Part shown: one piece after another, positions 1-6,614 of the stretch
How positions within the stretch are numbered: the first letter of the stretch is position 1
Layout: each line of letters starts with the position of its first letter
From: Lysobacteraceae bacterium NML95-0200
GTDB taxonomy: Bacteria > Pseudomonadota > Gammaproteobacteria > Xanthomonadales > Xanthomonadaceae
Assembly: GCA_002798255.1 (NCBI GenBank)
Contig: NWQQ01000020.1
Location: forward strand, 62,001 to 126,000
DNA: 64,000 bases
Direction: 5' to 3'
Program-made: the position numbers and the translations under genes
The notes under the pieces: model-generated
Seen by the model: only the letters and a program-made list of their open reading frames with translations
Told to the model about the DNA's origin: nothing
Database searches by the model: none

Positions 1-440
1 GTATTCAGCACCACGTTGGCGGTTTTGCGGCCTACGCCGGGCAGGGCTTCCAGGGCTTCGCGATTGGCGGGCACTTCGCCGCCGTGCAGTTCCAGAATCT
101 GTTGCGAGAGCGCCACCACATTGGCGGCCTTGGTGTTGTAAAGGCCGATGGTGGCGATATACGGCTTGAGTCCTTCCACGCCGAGTGCGGCGATGGCCGC
201 AGGGGTATTGGCAACCGGAAAGAGTTTGCGGGTGGCTTTGTTGACGCCCACATCGGTGGCTTGCGCCGAGAGGGTGACGGCGACCAGCAGCTCGAATGCG
301 CTTTGGTATTCCAGCTCGGTTTTCGGCTCGGGCTCCAGCTCTTGCCAGCGGCGGAAGGCTTCCTCGATTTGCGCAGGCGACATGTGCGCAAGTTTGGGTT
401 TGCGGCTGCGGGCGGTTTGGGTCGTGGTCTTGCGGCTCAT
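1..440 (-). CDS. nth: Endonuclease III (partial, cut by window start)
   Basis: This is the N-terminal 146 residues of a bifunctional DNA glycosylase/AP lyase that removes oxidised pyrimidines in base-excision repair. The helix-hairpin-helix LPGVGRKTANVV is at residues 133-144. K139 in it corresponds to the catalytic lysine of the family. The catalytic Asp and the four-Cys Fe-S cluster lie beyond the window edge. The start is the ATG at 440, giving an N-terminal extension rich in basic and Thr residues; an internal Met at residue 20 is a possible alternative. The start overlaps the stop of the upstream small gene by 4 bases, so the two are probably translated together. Confidence 0.93.
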   Translation of the reverse strand, partial: MSRKTTTQTARSRKPKLAHMSPAQIEEAFRRWQELEPEPKTELEYQSAFELLVAVTLSAQATDVGVNKATRKLFPVANTPAAIAALGVEGLKPYIATIGLYNTKAANVVALSQQILELHGGEVPANREALEALPGVGRKTANVVLN

Positions 441-784
441 CGTTTGGCTTTGGCCAGGGCGCGTGCCAGGGCAGCGGCGGCAGCGCCGGAAAGCGCCGGT
501 TTGCCGCTGCTGTTGGTGGCAAGGGTTTGTGTTTGTCGTTGCTTGCGTTCGGCTTCCTGGCGGGACAGGCGTGCCTGACGGTTTCGATAACGCTCGCGGG
601 CGGCCAGTGCCGTGAGGCGTTCATCGCGTAGCTGCGCTATCAGATGGATTTGCGCATCGGCAAGACCCGCAGCAGCCAGGCTGCGGGTATCGCCATCCCA
701 GCGCAAAAGGCCAAGCTCGATGGCGCTATCGAGGTCATCGTCCGCAATGGCAGCGGCGAGCTTGCGCCAGTCGATAGCATCCAT
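437..784 (-). CDS. Small hypothetical protein upstream of nth
   Basis: A 115-residue protein of unknown function. The N-terminal half is acidic and helical, opening MDAIDWRKLAAAIADDD. The C-terminal half is very basic, with many Arg, Gln and Ala residues and a predicted coiled-coil look. No catalytic motif or signal peptide is visible. Its ATG overlaps the stop of the enoyl-CoA hydratase by one base (TGATG), and its stop overlaps the nth start by 4 bases. It therefore sits in a tight three-gene leftward operon, and the coupling is the best evidence that it is real. Confidence 0.72.
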   Translation of the reverse strand: MDAIDWRKLAAAIADDDLDSAIELGLLRWDGDTRSLAAAGLADAQIHLIAQLRDERLTALAARERYRNRQARLSRQEAERKQRQTQTLATNSSGKPALSGAAAAALARALAKAKR

Positions 785-1566
785 CAGCGGCCTTGGAAAA
801 CGGGTTTGCGTTTTTCCAGAAAGGCGCCGGTGCCTTCGCGCATATCCTCGGTGGAAAACATCAGGCCGAACTGGGCGGATTCATATTCCAGGCCTTCTTC
901 GATGCCGCACTCGCCGCCGATATGGATGCAGTCGAGCATTGCGCGCAGTGCCAGCGGCGCCGCATTGGCAAGGCTTGCGGCAAGTTTCCGGGTTTCATCG
1001 GCAAGCTCGGCAGCGGGCACCACGCGGTTGACGATGCCAAGTGCCAAGGCGCGCTCGGCGGTGATGGGCGCGCCGGTCAGGCACATCTCCAGCGTGGCGG
1101 CACGGCCTGCCAGGCGCAGCAGGCGCTGACTGCCGCCAAAGCCCGGAATCAGGCCGAGATTGATTTCCGGCTGGCCGAGTCTGGCGGTATCGGCGGCGAT
1201 GCGCAGATGGCAGCACATGGCCAGCTCCAGCCCGCCGCCAAGCGCAAAGCCGTTGATGGCGGCAATCACCGGCTTGGGCATTTTTTCCACAAAACGCATC
1301 ATGCGCTGGCCGCGCAGCGAAAAATCACGGCCCTGTACTGCGGAAAGGGTATTCATTTCGCTAATGTCAGCGCCAGCCACAAAGGCTTTCTCGCCTGCGC
1401 CGGTCAGCACGATGACGCGTACCGCATCGTCCCCGGCAGCTTCGCCAAAAGCCTGATGCAGGGCATCAAGCGTGGCCGAATTGAGTGCGTTCAGTTTGTC
1501 CGGGCGGTTGATGGTAATGGTGCGGATACCGGCATCGGTGCTGATAAGAAGTGGAGATGTGGACAT
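784..1566 (-). CDS. Enoyl-CoA hydratase/isomerase (crotonase family)
   Basis: A 260-residue crotonase-fold enzyme, the usual length for a short-chain enoyl-CoA hydratase, adding water across trans-2-enoyl-CoA in beta-oxidation or related acyl-CoA pathways. The oxyanion-hole region AFVAGADI is near residue 61. The two catalytic glutamates are in place: E114 in GGGLELAM and E134 in GQPEINLGLIPGFGG. Hydratase activity is therefore likely, but the substrate cannot be read from sequence. It is the first gene of the leftward operon leading to nth. It starts at ATG 1566, divergent from the FKBP gene across about 160 bases. Confidence 0.9.
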   Translation of the reverse strand: MSTSPLLISTDAGIRTITINRPDKLNALNSATLDALHQAFGEAAGDDAVRVIVLTGAGEKAFVAGADISEMNTLSAVQGRDFSLRGQRMMRFVEKMPKPVIAAINGFALGGGLELAMCCHLRIAADTARLGQPEINLGLIPGFGGSQRLLRLAGRAATLEMCLTGAPITAERALALGIVNRVVPAAELADETRKLAASLANAAPLALRAMLDCIHIGGECGIEEGLEYESAQFGLMFSTEDMREGTGAFLEKRKPVFQGR

Positions 1567-1729
1567 GACTTCCTCGTGATGTGATGGGGAACCAAAACCC
1601 GCTGGCGTTGTCTTAAAGCGGTGCGCATGACACAGCGTCAGTGGCGGTTAAGGCCGTAGCTGATTATGCTAGCGCCTGTTTGCCGGGCATGTCGCCCGTT
1701 TTCTCTTAATGGAAAGACAAAGGAATACT

Positions 1730-2425
1730 ATGAAATCTCGTTTGCTCTCTGCCACGATCGCGGCCATCTTCCTGACTGCCGGTGTTGCCGGGGCGCAGGA
1801 CATGAGCTCGGAAAAGTCCCGGCTGAGCTATGCCTTTGGTTATGACTTTGCCCGCAACCTGGCTGAAAGTGGCGAAGAGCTCGATACCGCTGCTGTGGTG
1901 CGCGCTGTGCAGGATGGCCTTGCCAAGAAGCAGCCGGCCATCAGCCCGGAACAAGCGCGCCCGGCATTGGAAAACTTCCAGAAGCGCCAGCAGGCCAAGG
2001 CTGAGGCGGCACAGGCCGAGTTCAACCGTGTGGCGGCTGAAAACCAGACCAAGAGCACGACCTATCTCAATACCTTCAAGGCGCAGTCTGGCGTCAGGAA
2101 CCTTGCCGGTGGCGTGATGTACCGGGTGATGGAAAACGGCACGGGCGCCAAGCCGACCCTGAATAATACGGTGAGCCTGGAAGTGTCCGGCCCGTTCCCG
2201 TTCGGCCAGCGCCCGCAGCAGGCTCAGCCGGCGCAAACGCCGAGCATCAAGGTCAGCGAAATCGAAATGCAGGCGATGCGTGATGTCATCACCCAGATGC
2301 CGGCAGGCTCGAAGTGGGAAGTGGTGCTGCCGGCCGACAAGGCCTTTGGCAATGACCCGCGCAGCGGTTTCCCGCCGAATGTGGCGGTGGCTTTTGAAAT
2401 CAAGCTGGTTCGCGTCAGCAACTAA
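1730..2425 (+). CDS. Periplasmic FKBP-type peptidyl-prolyl isomerase-like protein
   Basis: Starting at ATG 1730, behind AAGGA at 1719-1723, the 231-residue protein has a clean signal peptide (MKSRLLSATIAAIFLTAGVAGA, cleavage before QD). An upstream in-frame ATG at 1709 has no ribosome site and would spoil the signal. The mature N-terminal part (KSRLSYAFGYDFARNL, then AALENFQKRQQAKAEA) is the helical dimerisation domain found ahead of FKBP domains in FkpA/Mip proteins. The C-terminal FKBP half is short and divergent, ending VAFEIKLVRV, so isomerase activity is uncertain and a pure chaperone role is possible. A strong terminator follows. Confidence 0.85.
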   Translation: MKSRLLSATIAAIFLTAGVAGAQDMSSEKSRLSYAFGYDFARNLAESGEELDTAAVVRAVQDGLAKKQPAISPEQARPALENFQKRQQAKAEAAQAEFNRVAAENQTKSTTYLNTFKAQSGVRNLAGGVMYRVMENGTGAKPTLNNTVSLEVSGPFPFGQRPQQAQPAQTPSIKVSEIEMQAMRDVITQMPAGSKWEVVLPADKAFGNDPRSGFPPNVAVAFEIKLVRVSN

Positions 2426-2440
2426 GCACGAGCGCGCAAG

Positions 2441-2472
2441 ACGCCGGCTCTTTGGAGTCGGCGTTTTGTTTT
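2441..2472 (+). terminator. Rho-independent terminator after the FKBP gene
   Basis: A 10-bp stem (ACGCCGGCTC pairing with GAGTCGGCGT, one G-T pair) closed by a TTTG loop is followed by a T-rich tract. It ends 5 bases before the DUF1289 start, so the DUF1289 operon either reads through it or has a promoter within it. Confidence 0.8.
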
Positions 2473-2477
2473 AGGCC

Positions 2478-2672
2478 ATGAACGATGCCCTGAAAACCAT
2501 CGAAAGCCCATGCAGTGGCGTTTGTCAGCTTGACCCGGCGGGCCTGTGCCTGGGCTGTCGCCGCAGCGGTGATGAAATCGCCCGCTGGCGGCAAATGACG
2601 GATGAGGAGCGCCGCTATCTGATGCAGGTCGTGCTGCCTGCGCGCGGCTGGCAACCGGTGGGCAGCGCATGA
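2478..2672 (+). CDS. DUF1289 family protein
   Basis: A 64-residue protein with the four-cysteine signature of DUF1289: PCSGVCQLDPAGLCLGC followed by DEIARWRQM. The Cys pattern suggests a bound metal ion or a small Fe-S or zinc site, but no function is established for the family. Its stop overlaps the ATG of the Nudix hydrolase (ATGA at 2669), the first of a run of coupled genes continuing to the sulfurtransferase. Confidence 0.87.
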   Translation: MNDALKTIESPCSGVCQLDPAGLCLGCRRSGDEIARWRQMTDEERRYLMQVVLPARGWQPVGSA

Positions 2673-3274
2673 ATCTTGCCGATTTGCAGGCTGTGCTGCA
2701 TCCCTTGCAGTCAGCGCCAGTCGGTCAGGGCTGGAATACCGCACTTGCGGCCTTGCTGGCGCCGCCCTTGCGTGAGGCGACCGTACTGGTGGGCTTGGTG
2801 GCGCGTGAAAACGGCTGGCAGGTGGTGTTTACCCGGCGCAGCGAACGCCTGCGCCATCATGCCGGTGAGGTGAGCTTTCCCGGCGGTGCGGTGGAAGCCG
2901 AGGACGCCGATGCGGTGGCTGCGGCGCTGCGCGAAACGCAGGAAGAAATCGGTATCCCGGCAGCGGATATCAGGCCACTTGGATTTCTCGACCCGCTGCT
3001 GACCATCAGTGGTTTCCGGGTCACGCCGGTGGTGGCGCAGTTGTGCAGCGACTATCAGCCAACACCCGACCCGCAGGAAGTGGCCGAAGTTTTTGAGCTG
3101 CCACTTTCCTTTTTGCTGGCGCCCGAAAGCCTGTTTCATAGCAGCCGACAATGGCAGGGGCAGACACTGCGGATTGCAGAGCTGCATCCCTGGCCGGGAC
3201 ACCCGGCGCGGGTCTGGGGCGCAACGGCGATGATTATCGAAAACCTGCGCACGCGATTGGAGGCGGCAAGATGA
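2669..3274 (+). CDS. nudL: Nudix hydrolase, CoA pyrophosphatase type
   Basis: A 201-residue Nudix enzyme. It carries the CoA-pyrophosphatase signature FTRRSERLRHHAGEVSFPGG directly ahead of the Nudix box GGAVEAEDADAVAAALRETQ, which continues EEIGI. The box has the two-residue insertion usual in this subfamily, and the REXXEE glutamates are present. The expected reaction cleaves CoA and derivatives to phosphopantetheine and 3',5'-ADP. It overlaps DUF1289 upstream and the sulfurtransferase downstream by 4 bases each. The CoA specificity is inferred from the pre-Nudix motif. Confidence 0.9.
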   Translation: MNLADLQAVLHPLQSAPVGQGWNTALAALLAPPLREATVLVGLVARENGWQVVFTRRSERLRHHAGEVSFPGGAVEAEDADAVAAALRETQEEIGIPAADIRPLGFLDPLLTISGFRVTPVVAQLCSDYQPTPDPQEVAEVFELPLSFLLAPESLFHSSRQWQGQTLRIAELHPWPGHPARVWGATAMIIENLRTRLEAAR

Positions 3275-4110
3275 GTTGGACTACCCTGGTAAGTGTCGAT
3301 GCTCTGGCACAGGCGGCCGCATCCTGCGTATTGCTGGACTGCCGCGCCGTGCTTGGCGATATTGAGGCGGGTATTTGCCAATATCAGGCCGGGCATATTC
3401 CCGGCGCGTTTCATGCCGAGCTTGAGCGTGACCTGTCTGATATGCAGCAAACCGGGCAGGGGCGCCACCCCTGGCCGATAGCCGTGCAGTTTGCGCAAAA
3501 ACTGGCAGGCTGGGGTATCACCCCGGACACCCAGGTGGTGGCCTATGATGCCGGCAATGGCATGTTTGCCGCGCGCGCCTGGGGTTTGCTGCGTTTGTTC
3601 GGGCATCAGCCGGTGGCGGTGCTGGATGGGGGGCTGGCGGCCTGGCAGGCGGCGGGGCTGCCGCTTGTGACGGAAAGCCCTTCACTGCAAAACGCTCCGC
3701 CTCTGCCCGGAGATTTTGATTATTCACGGCTGTTTGACCATCAGGATATCATCACCCATCTGGCGCATGGCGGCCTGCTGCTGGATGCGCGCGCGGCCGA
3801 GCGTTTCCGTGGTGAAGTTGAGCCCGTCGATAGCCGCGCAGGCCATGTGCCGGGGGCGCTGAACCGCCCGTTTGCCGAGAACTTGACGGCCGATGGCCGC
3901 TTCAAGTCATCACAAGCCCTGTTTGCCGAGTTCGCCCAGTTGCTTGGCGGGCGTACCCCCTCGGACATGGTGGTCATGTGCGGCTCCGGTGTCACCGCCT
4001 GTCATCATCTGCTGGCCATGGCGCATGCCGGGCTGGTCGGCAGCAAACTTTACAAAGGCTCGTGGAGCGGCTGGATCAGCGACCCCGAGCGTCCCGTCGC
4101 CACTTCCTGA
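3271..4110 (+). CDS. sseA: Sulfurtransferase (thiosulfate/3-mercaptopyruvate, rhodanese repeat)
   Basis: A 279-residue tandem rhodanese protein. The N-terminal inactive rhodanese domain contains RAWGLLRLFGHQPVAVLDGG. The C-terminal domain has the active-site loop CGSGVTAC with C237 as persulfide-forming cysteine. CGSGVTA is the form found in 3-mercaptopyruvate sulfurtransferases, which transfer sulfane sulfur from mercaptopyruvate to cyanide or thiols. The start at ATG 3271 has GGAGG seven bases upstream and overlaps the Nudix stop. It is cytoplasmic; no signal peptide is seen. Confidence 0.9.
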   Translation: MSWTTLVSVDALAQAAASCVLLDCRAVLGDIEAGICQYQAGHIPGAFHAELERDLSDMQQTGQGRHPWPIAVQFAQKLAGWGITPDTQVVAYDAGNGMFAARAWGLLRLFGHQPVAVLDGGLAAWQAAGLPLVTESPSLQNAPPLPGDFDYSRLFDHQDIITHLAHGGLLLDARAAERFRGEVEPVDSRAGHVPGALNRPFAENLTADGRFKSSQALFAEFAQLLGGRTPSDMVVMCGSGVTACHHLLAMAHAGLVGSKLYKGSWSGWISDPERPVATS

Positions 4111-4121
4111 AAGAGGTCATC

Positions 4122-4577
4122 ATGAAAAACATTGCCATTGCCGCCTTGAGCGTAGTATTGGCCGCGAGCTTTCCGGCCAGCGCCGGGCAGCGCACGCAAA
4201 CGACCGAGGCCGATTGCCAAGTCGTGATTGCCGATGGCTGGATTCGCCTGCTGCCCGGTGGCATGCCGATGCACGCAGGCTTTGCCCGGATTGAAAACCG
4301 CTGCGACAAAGCCGTGGAAATCGTTGCCGCCACAAGCCCTGTGTATGCGGAGGTGGAGCTGCATGAAACCGCACGGGTGCAGGGGGTCAGCCGCATGCGG
4401 CAGATTCATGCCCTGCCGGTGGCGGCCAATGGTACGGCACGCTTGCAACCGGGAGGGCTGCATTTGATGCTGATGCGCCCGCAACGCCAGTTGCAGGCTG
4501 GCGAGCTTGTGGATATTCACTTCAAACTGGCTGATGGCCGCGAAGTGGCAGGCAAATTTGAAGCGCGCGAGCCGTGA
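4122..4577 (+). CDS. PCuAC-family periplasmic copper chaperone
   Basis: A 151-residue secreted protein; start ATG 4122 with AAGAGG upstream and a signal peptide ending near PASAG. The mature part has the PCuAC (DUF461) pattern: a histidine in VELHE, a methionine in SRMRQIH, then GGLHLMLM giving the second His/Met pair. Family members bind Cu(I) with these His and Met residues and deliver copper to the CuA site of cytochrome c oxidase. It starts 11 bases after the sulfurtransferase gene, so it is probably its operon partner. Confidence 0.88.
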   Translation: MKNIAIAALSVVLAASFPASAGQRTQTTEADCQVVIADGWIRLLPGGMPMHAGFARIENRCDKAVEIVAATSPVYAEVELHETARVQGVSRMRQIHALPVAANGTARLQPGGLHLMLMRPQRQLQAGELVDIHFKLADGREVAGKFEAREP

Positions 4578-4636
4578 ACCATTGGTTGATGTGAGTTGCC
4601 CAAGGGTATGACTGGCAAGGCTGCACAGCCCCGCTT

Positions 4637-4930
4637 TTAGTCCTCGTCTTCCTCGAACTCCACCACTGCATCCAGGTCGAAGGCCAGTTCTTCCAGCATC
4701 TGGCGCACGCGCCGTACCGTGGCGGTATTGGGGGCGTCGATTTCCAGTTCGTGAACATTCGGGCCGCGTACATCGGACAGCCCGGCCGAGCTGGAGTCGG
4801 CATCATCCATATGCGGCATCAGGTCGGCGACTTCCTCGACATGCTCAACGCCATCCAGGCTTTGCAGCAGGTTGCTCATGGCGCGAATATCCGCTTCGCT
4901 GCCGGTAATGCGCATGCGTAACAGGGGCAT
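4637..4930 (-). CDS. Small acidic hypothetical protein
   Basis: A 97-residue protein starting at ATG 4930 with AGGAGAAC just upstream. It opens MPLLRMRITGSEADIRAMSN and ends in the acidic run VEFEEDED. The alternation of a short strand, a helix and a strand at both ends (RMRITG... and HELEIDAP...VRRVRQMLEELAFD) looks like a small ferredoxin-like or ACT-like fold, but this is only a pattern impression. No function is recognised. It is convergent with the copper chaperone and lies downstream of the cyclophilin gene on the same strand. Confidence 0.78.
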   Translation of the reverse strand: MPLLRMRITGSEADIRAMSNLLQSLDGVEHVEEVADLMPHMDDADSSSAGLSDVRGPNVHELEIDAPNTATVRRVRQMLEELAFDLDAVVEFEEDED

Positions 4931-4979
4931 GATGGTTCTCCTCAATGCGGCAACAAGCCAATGATAGGCCGGTTTACGC

Positions 4980-5909
4980 TTACTGGCGCGGTTTGGCTTT
5001 TTCCCGCACCGGCACGCTGATATTGCAGAGGTCGATATGGCCTGCCGGCTGCACGTACCAGGCATCACGGCGGTTGCGGCGGGCTTCCACCGCTTCGGCA
5101 AACGAAGGCGCATCGGTACGCATCACCTCCAGCTGCAAACGCTCGGACGCGGGGATTTCACTGCCAAGACGGATGCGATTGATGGGCGTGTGCATTGCCG
5201 GGTCGGTGTACATGCCGAGCGGCTCGGGGCCGCGTGGCAGTACGCTCAAAAATTCCATGCCGCGCAACACTCGGCCAACACTGGTGATATTGCCGTCCAG
5301 AGCCCGTGGTGACTGCCCGGTCACTACATACAGCTCCGCGCCGATGCTGCTGTCCGGCGCGTTGCCACGGCCTGCACCCAGCAGCCCATAGCAATGCGTC
5401 ATCCAGGCCTCGCCATCGGCCTGGTTGCGGGCAGCGTGAAAGCCATCGACAAAGCCCACCTCCGCCGCCCAGCCATCGTGGTCGGGGATTGCGGTAAAGG
5501 CCAGCCCCCGGGCACTGCGCTTGAATTCTGCGGGCAATTTTTGTGCGACATCCTTGGGGATAGGCTTGGCTTTGGCTGGCTCGTCAGCGGCGGCGTCACC
5601 AAATTGCACCACGAAGTTGTCCTGCGAGCGGTAGATGGAAGTACCATCCCAAAAGCCGCCACGCGCCAGACGGCGAATGTTTTCCACATGCCGGGGGGCA
5701 AACTGCGGAGCCAGCTCGATGATGGCCAGTCGTCCCTCGCCAAACTCCATGTAAAGAAGGTTCTCTGGCACCGGCGTGCGCCAGGCGCTGGCCGGGGCGG
5801 CGTCAATGATTTCCTTGCTGCTACGGTAGGCGGGTTTTTCCTCTGCGATGAGCGTTGTGGGCGCGGCGATGGCAGCCAGCAGCGCGACGGTGAGCAGATG
5901 GTTTTTCAT
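4980..5909 (-). CDS. Periplasmic cyclophilin-type peptidyl-prolyl isomerase
   Basis: A 309-residue protein beginning at ATG 5909 (AGGAGT five bases upstream) with a signal peptide (MKNHLLTVALLAAIAAPTTL, cleavage near IAEE). The core has cyclophilin features: IIELAPQFAPRHVENIRRLA, DGTSIYRSQDNFVVQFGD, and a late GRVLRGMEFL. About 45 residues of C-terminal extension follow the isomerase domain. The classical catalytic FxRxxxxFxxQ region is represented by the modified YRSQDNFVVQFG, so activity may be reduced. It is divergent from the methyltransferase gene with 44 bases between starts. Confidence 0.85.
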   Translation of the reverse strand: MKNHLLTVALLAAIAAPTTLIAEEKPAYRSSKEIIDAAPASAWRTPVPENLLYMEFGEGRLAIIELAPQFAPRHVENIRRLARGGFWDGTSIYRSQDNFVVQFGDAAADEPAKAKPIPKDVAQKLPAEFKRSARGLAFTAIPDHDGWAAEVGFVDGFHAARNQADGEAWMTHCYGLLGAGRGNAPDSSIGAELYVVTGQSPRALDGNITSVGRVLRGMEFLSVLPRGPEPLGMYTDPAMHTPINRIRLGSEIPASERLQLEVMRTDAPSFAEAVEARRNRRDAWYVQPAGHIDLCNISVPVREKAKPRQ

Positions 5910-5953
5910 GCAGGACTCCTGACGGCAAAGCAGTGTTTGGATAGCATGCCACG

Positions 5954-6544
5954 ATGATGAAGCAATATGACCGCGAATATTTCGACCGCTGGTATCGCCG
6001 AGAGAGGCTCCACGATGACAAGCGGCTGGCGCGCAAGGTGGCGCTGGCCGTGGCAATGACCGAATACCATCTGGAGCGGCCACTGCGCACGGTGCTGGAT
6101 ATCGGCTGTGGCGAAGGCGCCTGGCGTGCGCCACTGATGAAACTGCGCCCGGATGCCGAATATCTGGGCTTTGACAGCAGCCAATACGCCATCGGGCGCT
6201 ATGGCCGCAGCCGCAATCTGCATTACGCCCGTTTTGCCGATTTCCGTTATCTGCGCCCCTGCGCGCCGGTGGATTTGCTCATTTGCAGCGATGTATTGCA
6301 TTACCTGGATGCCCGCGAGCTGGGGCAGGGGTTGCCGGGACTTGCCGAGCTGACCGGCGGCGTGGCATTTTTGGAGCTGTTTACCGCCGAAGATGAAATG
6401 GAGGGCGATACCGAAGGCTTTCATGCCCGTCCTGCCAAGTGGTACCGGCAGCGTTTTCGCCGCGCAGGCTTTGTCCAAGCCGGGGCACATCTATGGCTGC
6501 CGTCCCGGCTTGCTGCACAGGCCAGTGCACTGGAATTGCTTTGA
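5954..6544 (+). CDS. Class I SAM-dependent methyltransferase
   Basis: A 196-residue enzyme with motif I VLDIGCGEGAW at residues 47-57, the acidic residue after strand 2 in YLGFDSSQ, and the motif-IV-like LLICSDVLHYLD. These identify a Rossmann-fold SAM methyltransferase; the substrate is unknown. Two tandem ATGs (5954 and 5957) could start it. It ends at a strong hairpin terminator shared with the convergent TonB receptor gene. Confidence 0.87.
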   Translation: MMKQYDREYFDRWYRRERLHDDKRLARKVALAVAMTEYHLERPLRTVLDIGCGEGAWRAPLMKLRPDAEYLGFDSSQYAIGRYGRSRNLHYARFADFRYLRPCAPVDLLICSDVLHYLDARELGQGLPGLAELTGGVAFLELFTAEDEMEGDTEGFHARPAKWYRQRFRRAGFVQAGAHLWLPSRLAAQASALELL

Positions 6545-6565
6545 ACTTTGCGGTTTTGCCATGAA

Positions 6566-6593
6566 GAATGGGGCCTGGCGGGCCCCATTCTTT
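6566..6593. terminator. Bidirectional terminator between methyltransferase and TonB receptor genes
   Basis: A perfect 10-bp stem, GAATGGGGCC with GGCCCCATTC, around a 5-base loop, followed by TTT on the plus strand. It lies between two convergent genes and can serve both. Confidence 0.75.
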
Positions 6594-6614
6594 ACATTGC
6601 CGCTTTGCAGGACA